Origin: Betaproteobacteria bacterium
Lineage (GTDB): Bacteria; Pseudomonadota; Gammaproteobacteria; Burkholderiales; Casimicrobiaceae
Reading direction: 5' to 3'
NCBI GenBank assembly: GCA_005888865.1
Contig: VBCL01000205.1
Location: 1-5,747 of the forward strand
Length of the DNA: 5,747 nt
Numbering within the stretch: the first letter of the stretch is position 1; each line of letters begins with the position of its first letter. This document shows positions 1-5,628 of this stretch, one piece after another. The notes below the pieces were generated by a model. The model made no database searches. It saw only the letters and a list, made by a program, of their open reading frames with translations, and was not told where the DNA came from. The translations under genes and the position numbers were made by a program.

Positions 1-207
1 TCCAACATCACGACGGGTCCCGACGGCAACCTTTGGTACGCCAGTAACGAAGCGGCTATCGTCCGCGTTACCCCGAGCGGTGTAGCGACCCTGTTCCCGA
101 CGAAACCGGGTCAGCCGAATGGCATCGCCGTAGGTCCGGATGGCAGGATTTGGTTTACCGATCTCTCAACCACCAACGCCATTGGCCGAAGCAGATTCAT
201 ACCCTGA
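1..207 (+). CDS. C-terminal part of a virginiamycin B lyase-like (Vgb family) beta-propeller protein, 5' truncated
   Basis: The frame is open from base 1 and ends at TGA 205-207, giving 68 residues; the start lies left of the window. Two blade repeats are visible: ITTGPDGNLWYAS at about residues 3-15, and GIAVGPDGRIWFTD at about 43-56, followed by NAIGRSRF close to the end. The GPDGNLWF(T/A) core with a following IGR motif is the hallmark of the Vgb/streptogramin-lyase-like and related NHL-type propellers. Family knowledge: true Vgb linearises streptogramin B antibiotics, but most chromosomal relatives have no demonstrated lyase activity and many are secreted or extracellular. The catalytic residues of Vgb cannot be judged from this fragment, so antibiotic resistance should not be inferred. 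It runs in the same direction as purL, but a gap of about 170 bases and a possible purL promoter suggest a separate unit. Confidence 0.75.
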   Translation, partial: SNITTGPDGNLWYASNEAAIVRVTPSGVATLFPTKPGQPNGIAVGPDGRIWFTDLSTTNAIGRSRFIP

Positions 208-379
208 TCGGATGACGCTCTCGGCGGAAGGCATCGATGGCTCCTCTTGCCTGCGAGCCGAGTGGCCGTGACCCGAACGGGCTCCAGGCAGCGCAGTCAT
301 AGCCCTGCCAACATCCTGAACGCACGGGCGAATCAGGTGAATCAGGGTAGAATCCCGCTTTACGTCCACCGTAACATCG
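208..379. other. Gap between the beta-propeller gene and the purL start region
   Basis: The stretch between the TGA at 205-207 and ATG 380 has no recognisable gene. The purL reading frame is open back to TTG 247, but its translation in this stretch (residues 1-44 of that frame) does not resemble PurL. No strong intrinsic terminator for the propeller gene is visible; the best hairpin is weak (GGCTC 239-243 with GAGCC 255-259, an 11-base loop, no T-tract). A possible -10 box lies at 348-353. Confidence 0.5.
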
Positions 380-3300
380 ATGGCCGAGCTTTTGTCGCTC
401 CCGGGACTCGCATTTCGGGGCTCGCCGCGGACTTCTGGCACTTCGTTCAGGCCGAGCGTAGCCTCGCCCCGCCCGAACGGGCGACCCTCGAGCGCATCCT
501 CACCTATGGCCCGCACAGCGCCCCGCACGCGGAGGAGGGCGAGCTCCTGCTGGTTGTGCCGCGGCCGGGGACGATCTCACCCTGGTCGTCGAAGGCGACC
601 GACATCGCGCACAACTGCAGTCTGACTGCGGTCTCGCGCATCGAGCGCGGGATCGCGTATCGCGTCGCAACCCGCGACGGCCAGCCGCTTGCAGACGACG
701 AGCGCGCTGTATTGTTAGCGAACATCCACGACCGGATGACCGAGGCGGTGTTCCCATCGCTGGACGACGCCGCCCGGTTGTTCAAACACTTCGCACCGCG
801 GCCGCTGCAAACGATCGACATGGCGAAAAGCGGTCGCGCCGCCATCGCGCGGGCCAACGTGGCGCTGGGCCTGGCTCTGTCGCCTGACGAGATCGACTAT
901 CTCGCCGATCACTTCCGCCGCGCCGGCCGGAATCCGACCGACGTCGAGTTGATGATGTTCGCACAGGCCAACTCCGAGCACTGCAGGCACAAGATCTTCA
1001 ACGCGGAATGGATCATCGATCGCGTCAGACAATCGAAGTCGCTGTTCGCCATGATCCGCCACACGCACGCGATGAGTCCGCAGCGGACGATCGTCGCCTA
1101 CGAAGACAACGCTGCCGTGATGGAGGGCGCGGTGGCGCGCCGTTTCTACCCGGACCCCGACGGGCGCTACACGGCGCACGCCGAGACGACGCACATCCTG
1201 ATGAAGGTGGAAACGCACAACCATCCGACCGCCATTGCGCCGTTTCCCGGCGCGGCGACCGGTTCCGGCGGCGAGATTCGCGACGAAGGCGCGACCGGCA
1301 TCGGCGCGCGGCCGAAGGCGGGCCTCACGGGCTTCACCGTGTCGCATCTGAAGATCCCTTCGCTGCCGCAGCCATGGGAAGTCGAGCACGGCAAGCCCGA
1401 GCGGATCGCCTCGGCGCTGCAGATCATGCTCGAAGGGCCGATCGGTGCCGCATCGTTCAATAACGAGTTCGGACGTCCGAATCTGCTCGGCTATTTCCGC
1501 ACCTTCGAGCAGGAGCTGGCAGGAGAGGTGCGCGGTTACCACAAGCCGATCATGATCGCCGGCGGGATCGGCAACATCGCCGCGCGCGACGCGCACAAGC
1601 GGCCACTGCCCGACGGCGCGTTGATCATGCAGCTCGGCGGTCCCGGTATGCTGATCGGGATGGGCGGGGGCGCGGCGTCGTCGATGGCGACCGGGGTCAA
1701 CACGGCCGATCTCGATTTCGACTCCGTGCAGCGTGGCAACGCCGAGATCCAGCGGCGCGCACAAGAGGTCATCGATCGCTGCTGGCAACTGGGCGAGCAG
1801 AACCCGATCCTGTCGATTCACGACGTCGGCGCGGGCGGGCTGTCCAACGCGCTGCCGGAGATCGTGCACAACGGCGGCAAGGGCGCCCGGCTCGATCTGC
1901 GCGCGATCCCTTCGGAAGAACGGGGCATGTCGCCGCGCGAGATCTGGTGCAACGAAGCGCAGGAGCGCTACGCGCTCGCGATCCTGCCTGAATCGCTGCC
2001 GCTGTTCCGTGCGATCTGCGAACGCGAACGCTGCCCGTTCGCCGTGCTCGGACACGCGACGGTGGAAGATTGCCTCGTCGTCACGGACCCGGTTTATGGC
2101 GATACGCCCGTCGACATGGAGCTCTCGGTGCTGCTCGGCAAGCCGCCGAAGATGCTGCGCGAGGTCGTCCATCTCGCACGCGAGCACGCGCCGTTCGATG
2201 CAGAGTCGATCGATCTCTCCGACGCAGCGTATCGCGTGCTCCAGTTCCCGGCGGTGGCCGACAAGACTTTCCTCGTGACCATCGGCGATCGCACGGTCGG
2301 CGGACTATGCGCGCGCGATCCGATGGTCGGTCCCTGGCAGGTGCCGGTGGCCGACGTCGCGGCGACGCTCATGGATTTTGACGGCTATGCCGGCGAAGCG
2401 ATGGCCATCGGCGAGCGCACGCCGCTGGCGCTGATCGATGCACCGGCCTCGGGCCGGATGGCGGTAGGCGAGGCGATCACCAATCTGGCCGCGGCCGGCG
2501 TGCGGAGCCTCCCCGACGTGAAGCTGTCGGCGAACTGGATGGCTGCCGCGGGACACCCGGGCGAGGACGCCGCGCTCTACGATACGGTGCGCGCGGTCGC
2601 GCTGGAGCTCTGCCCCGCGCTCGGCGTCAGCATTCCTGTCGGCAAGGATTCGATGTCGATGCGTACAACCTGGCGCGATGGGGAGACCGAACGCGCGGTG
2701 ACGGCGCCGGTCTCGCTCGTCGTGTCGGCCTTTGCGCCGATGTCCGACGTGCGCCGTGTGCTGACACCGCAGCTGCGCTTCGATTGCGGCGAGACGATGC
2801 TGCTGCTCGTTGACTTCGGCAACGGCCAGAATCGACTCGGCGCGTCATCCCTCGCGCAGGTCTACGATCGGCTGGGCGCGACCGCGCCTGATCTGGACGA
2901 TGTGGAAGCGCTCAAGGCGTTCTTCGCGACCGTGCAGTCGCTGCACGCGCAGGACCGGCTGCTGGCCTACCACGACCGCTCGGATGGCGGCCTCTTCGCC
3001 ACGTTGGCCGAGATGGCGTTCGCCAGCCGCTGCGGCCTCGACATCACGCTCGACGAGCTGCCGGGAGCGCCGGTCGCGGCGCTGTTCAACGAGGAGCTCG
3101 GTGCGGTGGTTCAAGTCCGCGCTGCCGATCGGCACGACGTCGTCGCCGCGTTCGAAACGGGCGGGCTGCGCTGTGTCGCGATCGGCGAGCCGGTGCAGGG
3201 CAGGCGCTTGCGCATTGCCAGAGAAGGGCAAAGACTGCTCGACGAATCGCGCGTCGATCTGCATCGTGCGTGGTCGAGCACGACGCACGCCTTGCAGCAT

Positions 3301-4200
3301 CTGCGCGACAACCCCGAAACGGCGGACCAGGAATACGAGCGCATCCTCGACATCGACGACCCCGGCCTGTCGCCGCAGCTCACGTTCGACCCAGACATAG
3401 ACATCGCGGCGCCTTTCATCGGGCGCGGCGCGCGGCCGCGGGTCGCCATCCTGCGCGAGCAGGGTGTCAACGGCCACATCGAGATGGCGGCCGCGTTCGA
3501 GCGTGCGGGGTTCGCCGCCTACGACGTTCACATGACGGACATCATCGCAGGGCGAACATCGCTCGCGGGTTTTCGCGGCAGCGTTGCCGGCGGCGGATTC
3601 TCCTACGGCGACGTGCTCGGCGCCGGCGAGGGCTGGGCCAAGTCGATCCTGTTCAACCCGCGAGCCCGCGATGAATTCGCGGCGTTCTTCGCTCGCGCCG
3701 AGACATTTACGCTCGGCGTGTGCAACGGCTGCCAGATGATGGGCAACCTGTGCGAGCTCATTCCCGGAGCGGGGCACTGGCCGCATTTCGTGCGCAACCG
3801 GAGCGAGCAGTTCGAGGCGCGCCTGGTGCAGCTTGCGGTCGAGCGCTCGCCCTCGCTTTTTTTTAGGGACATGGAAGGCAGCCGGATTCCGGTTCCGGTT
3901 GCGCACGGGGAGGGTTACGCGGAATTTCGCGACGCGGAGCAACGCGAGGCGGCGGAAGCGCTGGTCGCCGTTCGCTTCGTCGACGAATGCGGCGAGGCGA
4001 CCGAGCGCTACCCCTATAACGCCAACGGCTCGCCGCGCGGGATTGCGGGGCTCACCACTGCTGACGGCCGGTTCACGATACTGATGCCGCATCCGGAGCG
4101 GGTGTTTCGCACGGTGCAGATGTCGTGGCACCCGCGAGAGTGGGCCGAGGATTCACCCTGGATGCGCATGTTCCGCAACGCGCGCGTCTGGGTGGGGTAG
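247..4200 (+). CDS. purL: Phosphoribosylformylglycinamidine synthase (FGAM synthase, FGAR amidotransferase), large single-chain form; start uncertain
   Basis: Converts FGAR, ATP and glutamine to FGAM in de novo purine synthesis in the cytoplasm. The frame from TTG 247 encodes 1317 residues (E. coli PurL has 1295) and ends at TAG 4198-4200. Visible in order, numbered from 247: PurS-like N-domain remnant (WHFVQAERSL, then PRPGTISPWSSKATDIAHNC); PurL signature MFAQANSEHCRH at 237-248; KVETHNHPTAI at 320-330; GSGGEIRDEGATG at 339-351; glycine-rich GMGGGAASS near 471-479; HDVGAGGLSNA at 525-535; VGKDSMSM at 798-805; AYHDRSDGG at 907-915. The class I glutaminase domain starts near 1064 and has its full catalytic triad: C1159 in GVCNGC, H1282 and E1284 in PHPER. 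All catalytic motifs are intact. The start is doubtful. The first roughly 55 residues from TTG 247 are unlike PurL and no in-frame ATG occurs before the well-conserved region, while ATG 380 begins a PurL-like MAELLSLPG in another frame. The stretch matching roughly E. coli residues 8-28 is missing. Identification is certain; the exact 5' end is not. Confidence 0.97.
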   Translation: MPASRVAVTRTGSRQRSHSPANILNARANQVNQGRIPLYVHRNIDGRAFVAPGTRISGLAADFWHFVQAERSLAPPERATLERILTYGPHSAPHAEEGELLLVVPRPGTISPWSSKATDIAHNCSLTAVSRIERGIAYRVATRDGQPLADDERAVLLANIHDRMTEAVFPSLDDAARLFKHFAPRPLQTIDMAKSGRAAIARANVALGLALSPDEIDYLADHFRRAGRNPTDVELMMFAQANSEHCRHKIFNAEWIIDRVRQSKSLFAMIRHTHAMSPQRTIVAYEDNAAVMEGAVARRFYPDPDGRYTAHAETTHILMKVETHNHPTAIAPFPGAATGSGGEIRDEGATGIGARPKAGLTGFTVSHLKIPSLPQPWEVEHGKPERIASALQIMLEGPIGAASFNNEFGRPNLLGYFRTFEQELAGEVRGYHKPIMIAGGIGNIAARDAHKRPLPDGALIMQLGGPGMLIGMGGGAASSMATGVNTADLDFDSVQRGNAEIQRRAQEVIDRCWQLGEQNPILSIHDVGAGGLSNALPEIVHNGGKGARLDLRAIPSEERGMSPREIWCNEAQERYALAILPESLPLFRAICERERCPFAVLGHATVEDCLVVTDPVYGDTPVDMELSVLLGKPPKMLREVVHLAREHAPFDAESIDLSDAAYRVLQFPAVADKTFLVTIGDRTVGGLCARDPMVGPWQVPVADVAATLMDFDGYAGEAMAIGERTPLALIDAPASGRMAVGEAITNLAAAGVRSLPDVKLSANWMAAAGHPGEDAALYDTVRAVALELCPALGVSIPVGKDSMSMRTTWRDGETERAVTAPVSLVVSAFAPMSDVRRVLTPQLRFDCGETMLLLVDFGNGQNRLGASSLAQVYDRLGATAPDLDDVEALKAFFATVQSLHAQDRLLAYHDRSDGGLFATLAEMAFASRCGLDITLDELPGAPVAALFNEELGAVVQVRAADRHDVVAAFETGGLRCVAIGEPVQGRRLRIAREGQRLLDESRVDLHRAWSSTTHALQHLRDNPETADQEYERILDIDDPGLSPQLTFDPDIDIAAPFIGRGARPRVAILREQGVNGHIEMAAAFERAGFAAYDVHMTDIIAGRTSLAGFRGSVAGGGFSYGDVLGAGEGWAKSILFNPRARDEFAAFFARAETFTLGVCNGCQMMGNLCELIPGAGHWPHFVRNRSEQFEARLVQLAVERSPSLFFRDMEGSRIPVPVAHGEGYAEFRDAEQREAAEALVAVRFVDECGEATERYPYNANGSPRGIAGLTTADGRFTILMPHPERVFRTVQMSWHPREWAEDSPWMRMFRNARVWVG
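348..353 (+). promoter_or_regulatory. Possible sigma-70 -10 element for purL (TAGAAT)
   Basis: TAGAAT (348-353) matches the TATAAT consensus at five of six positions. It would put the transcription start near base 360, about 20 bases before ATG 380. No good -35 hexamer lies 16-18 bases upstream, so support is modest. If real, transcription would begin downstream of the TTG codon at 247, arguing that the purL start is ATG 380 and not TTG 247. Confidence 0.35.
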
Positions 4201-4214
4201 CCGGCCAAGCCGGC
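4200..4214 (+). repeat. Small GCCGGC hairpin between purL and the PaaY-like gene
   Basis: GCCGGC (4200-4205) and GCCGGC (4209-4214) flank a CAA spacer and can pair as a 6-bp stem with a 3-base loop. The stem begins at the last base of the purL stop codon and ends just before the ribosome binding site of the next gene. There is no T-tract, so it is not an intrinsic terminator. It may only stabilise or separate the two cistrons, or be chance in GC-rich DNA. Confidence 0.45.
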
Positions 4215-4228
4215 GCGAGGGAACGACG

Positions 4229-4849
4229 ATGAGCGTGCGTGTGTGGTCCATCAACGGCGTCACGCCGGTGGTCGATCCCACTGCGTTCGTGCATCCGAGC
4301 GCGGTGCTGATCGGCGACGTGCTGGTCGGACCGGGCTGCTACATCGGTCCGTCGGCGTCACTGCGCGGCGACTTCGGCCGCATCGACGTGCGTGCCAACG
4401 CCAATCTGCAGGACTGCTGCGTGATGCACGGCTTTCCCGGCACCGACACGGTGGTCGAAGAAGAAGGCCATATCGGTCATGGCGCGATCCTGCACGGCTG
4501 CGTCGTCGCCAGGAACGCGCTGGTCGGCATGAACGCGGTGGTCAACGACAACGCGGTGATCGGCGAATCGGCGATCGTCGCCGCGATGGCGTTCGTCAAG
4601 GCGGGCATGGTCGTTCCGCCGCGCACGCTGGTGGCCGGTGTCCCCGCGAAGGTCGTGCGTGCGCTGACCGAGCAGGAGCTGGTGTGGAAGATCGAGGGGA
4701 CGCAAAGCTACCGGGAGCTCTCGCGTCGGAGCCTTGCGACGATGGTCGAAACCGCCGCACTGACCGCGCCCGAACCGAATCGCAAGCGCATCGACCTGCC
4801 GGAGCTGCTGCCGCTGTCGACGACCAAGGCGCGAAAAGCGCGAGAGTAA
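4229..4849 (+). CDS. paaY: PaaY-type hexapeptide-repeat protein, gamma carbonic anhydrase family
   Basis: A 206-residue left-handed beta-helix protein. It aligns along most of its length with E. coli PaaY (196 residues): VHPSAVLIGDV (21-31), ASLRGDFGRI (43-52), CVMHGFPGTDTVVEE (64-78), HIGHGAILHGC (81-91), ALVGMNAVV (97-105), GVPAKVVRALTEQEL (137-151). The imperfect hexapeptide repeats run from about residue 15 to 140 and are followed by a C-terminal helical tail. The three gamma-class metal-ligand histidines appear conserved at H67, H84 and H89. Family knowledge: these proteins are trimers binding zinc or iron at subunit interfaces; E. coli PaaY is a thioesterase that protects the phenylacetate pathway, and other members are carbonic anhydrases or CaiE-like. 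GAGGGA (4217-4222) lies 6 bases before ATG 4229, fixing the start. It follows purL by 28 bases, so co-transcription is likely. No phenylacetate genes are nearby, so the substrate is unknown; a carbonic-anhydrase-like role is the main alternative. Confidence 0.88.
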   Translation: MSVRVWSINGVTPVVDPTAFVHPSAVLIGDVLVGPGCYIGPSASLRGDFGRIDVRANANLQDCCVMHGFPGTDTVVEEEGHIGHGAILHGCVVARNALVGMNAVVNDNAVIGESAIVAAMAFVKAGMVVPPRTLVAGVPAKVVRALTEQELVWKIEGTQSYRELSRRSLATMVETAALTAPEPNRKRIDLPELLPLSTTKARKARE

Positions 4850-4902
4850 CAAGCGAGGTAACGCGTTGTCACCCCCGCGTCGACGGACGGAGCGAGCACG
4901 GC

Positions 4903-4932
4903 AACAGGTACCTAGACCTGTTCTGCCTTTTT
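4903..4932 (+). terminator. Probable intrinsic terminator of the purL-paaY unit
   Basis: AACAGGT (4903-4909) pairs perfectly with ACCTGTT (4916-4922) around a 6-base loop, and a run of five T (4928-4932) follows after CTGCC. It is the only hairpin plus T-tract in the right position after the PaaY-like gene. The 5-base gap before the T-tract and the 7-bp stem make it a weak-to-moderate terminator. The structure spans the stop codon of the convergent DUF4168 gene (CTA 4912-4914 on the + strand), so the two transcripts overlap at their ends. On the minus strand it lacks a T-tract. Confidence 0.5.
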
Positions 4933-5418
4933 CGAACCTTTCGGCTTGATGGGAGCCTTCTGATCGCTCGATTCGTTATCAGGGCTCATCTCATCCGGAG
5001 TCGTCTGGTCGGGGCCCTTCTGGTCAGGGCTCTTCTGCTTGGCGGATTCCTTGAGGTAATGGTCGACCTTTCCCGCCAGCGCGGGATTGGTTTGCACGTT
5101 AATCAACATCTCCTGGTACTTGTCGACACTCATACCTTGTTGCTTCAAGGCTTGCACCATCTCCTGGGAGGCGGCCTGCTTCACCTCTTGTTGCGCGCGA
5201 AGGGTCAGTGCCAGCTTTGGAGCATAAGTCGTCTTGATGCGGTCGACCTCCAGCAGTGCCACCGCGAATGATTTCAACTCCGCATCGCTGTAGGGGGTCG
5301 CGGCCTGTTCCGAAGAAGCCGATGGCGGCGTCGAATCATCAGTTTCTGCCAAAGCGATTGGCGCCCATACCGCGCCGGACCACGCGAGGATCATGGTTAG
5401 AAAGGTTGATCGAATCAT
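4912..5418 (-). CDS. Exported DUF4168-domain protein with pentapeptide-repeat tail
   Basis: A 168-residue protein of unknown function. A signal peptide is clear: MIRSTF, then a hydrophobic stretch to about residue 22, with a likely cleavage after ALA at residue 24, so it should be periplasmic. Residues about 43-122 match the DUF4168 pattern: YSDAELKSFAVALLEVDRI (43-61), TYAPKL (64-69), a glutamine/alanine-rich helix, then MVQALKQQGMSVDKYQEML (87-105) and NPALAGKV (111-118). The domain looks all-helical. The tail (129-153) is five degenerate pentapeptides of the form x-S/G/T-P-D-Q, then a lysine-rich end, and is probably disordered. On the minus strand AGGT (bases 5430-5427) lies 8 bases before ATG 5418, supporting this start. 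Its 3' end converges on the PaaY-like gene. The family is widespread in bacteria and often exported; no biochemical role is established that I know of. It is separated from the upstream gamma-glutamyltranspeptidase-like gene by about 210 bases, so it probably has its own promoter. Confidence 0.85.
   Translation of the reverse strand: MIRSTFLTMILAWSGAVWAPIALAETDDSTPPSASSEQAATPYSDAELKSFAVALLEVDRIKTTYAPKLALTLRAQQEVKQAASQEMVQALKQQGMSVDKYQEMLINVQTNPALAGKVDHYLKESAKQKSPDQKGPDQTTPDEMSPDNESSDQKAPIKPKGSKKAEQV
4960..5034 (-). repeat. Five degenerate 15-bp units coding for xSPDQ-type pentapeptides
   Basis: Within the DUF4168 gene, residues 129-153 read KSPDQ, KGPDQ, TTPDE, MSPDN, ESSDQ: five consecutive units with proline-aspartate (or serine-aspartate) at fixed positions. 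Each unit is 15 bases, so the DNA is a degenerate tandem array of 75 bases. A sixth, more decayed unit (KAPIK) follows. The units differ in codons, so the array is old or under amino-acid-level selection. Confidence 0.75.
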
Positions 5419-5457
5419 TGTCGTTTACCTAAGTGTCTAAGAGAGAAGAATAAAGGC

Positions 5458-5493
5458 GATCGGCAAAAATTTGGAGTTCCCCGGATCGGCAAA
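5458..5493. repeat. Direct repeat GATCGGCAAA, two copies, 26-bp period
   Basis: GATCGGCAAA occurs exactly at 5458-5467 and 5484-5493. On the minus strand it reads TTTGCCGATC, 40-75 bases upstream of the DUF4168 start codon. The position would suit a pair of regulator-binding half-sites, but no known operator is recognised. Confidence 0.55.
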
Positions 5494-5508
5494 GTTCGAA
5501 GCGCGCTC

Positions 5509-5526
5509 GTCGAAAAAAGTTTCGAC
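5509..5526. repeat. Perfect 7-bp inverted repeat (GTCGAAA / TTTCGAC)
   Basis: GTCGAAA (5509-5515) and TTTCGAC (5520-5526) flank a 4-base AAAG spacer. It lies about 90-110 bases upstream of the DUF4168 start on the minus strand. It may be a dimeric operator or a small hairpin. The T-residues on the minus strand fall inside the stem and loop, not after it, so it is not a typical terminator. Confidence 0.5.
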
Positions 5527-5596
5527 TGCACGCGAGCGATGACATGGTCACGCCGGGTACGACGAACCACCTACAGAGGGGGACCTACAGAACGAC

Positions 5597-5617
5597 CGCC
5601 ACCATCGCGACGTGGCG
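5597..5617 (-). terminator. Weak hairpin after the gamma-glutamyltranspeptidase-like gene
   Basis: CGCCAC (5597-5602) pairs with GTGGCG (5612-5617) around a 9-base loop, 11 bases beyond the stop codon at 5629-5631 on the minus strand. What follows on that strand is only mildly T-rich, with no T-run, so this could be an mRNA 3'-end structure but is a poor intrinsic terminator. Confidence 0.25.
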
Positions 5618-5628
5618 TGGAGCCGGAT

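Larger units (their letters stand above)
5419..5628. other. Intergenic region upstream of the DUF4168 gene, with small repeats
   Basis: No gene is recognisable in these 210 bases. They should contain the promoter of the minus-strand DUF4168 gene and the 3' end of the gamma-glutamyltranspeptidase-like transcript. I see a 10-bp direct repeat (5458-5467 and 5484-5493), a 7-bp inverted repeat (5509-5526), a 9-bp direct repeat (5569-5577 and 5583-5591) and a 6-bp hairpin (5597-5617). No convincing -35/-10 pair stands out; TATTCT on the minus strand (4 of 6 matches, within about 5440-5460) is the best -10 guess but lacks a matching -35. Confidence 0.6.

Noticed and set aside
1..207. Streptogramin resistance gene
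   Set aside because: Only two generic propeller blades are visible; such repeats are shared by many proteins without lyase activity.
237..302. Possible 21-residue upstream peptide (ATG 237 to TAG 300-302) with GGAAGG 5 bases before it
   Set aside because: The ribosome-binding-like sequence is good, but the peptide has no attenuator features, the frame is short enough to be chance, and it lies upstream of the likely purL promoter.
380..625. The frame from ATG 380 as an independent 81-residue gene
   Set aside because: Only its first nine residues look meaningful, as the displaced start of purL; the rest is serine/arginine-rich sequence opposite in frame to conserved PurL residues.
715..2187. 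490-codon open frame on the minus strand opposite purL
   Set aside because: It lies entirely opposite well-conserved PurL coding sequence, and its arginine/histidine/aspartate-rich translation resembles no family. It is a typical antisense shadow of GC-rich codon use.
2845..4131. 428-codon open frame on the minus strand opposite the 3' part of purL
   Set aside because: Same reason: low-complexity, arginine-rich translation opposite the conserved glutaminase domain, with no recognisable domain.
4200..4214. GCCGGC hairpin as a terminator between purL and the PaaY-like gene
   Set aside because: There is no T-tract after it, and the ribosome binding site follows directly, so co-transcription is more likely.
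4243..5271. 342-codon plus-strand frame running through the PaaY-like gene and into the DUF4168 gene
   Set aside because: It crosses two well-supported genes in a different frame or strand, and its translation is arginine-rich then leucine-rich with no family match.
5470..5482. GGGGAACT on the minus strand as an extracytoplasmic-function sigma factor -35 element
   Set aside because: The -35-like word is present, but no matching -10 motif (such as TCTAA/TCTGA or CGTT) occurs at the right distance, so the promoter cannot be supported.
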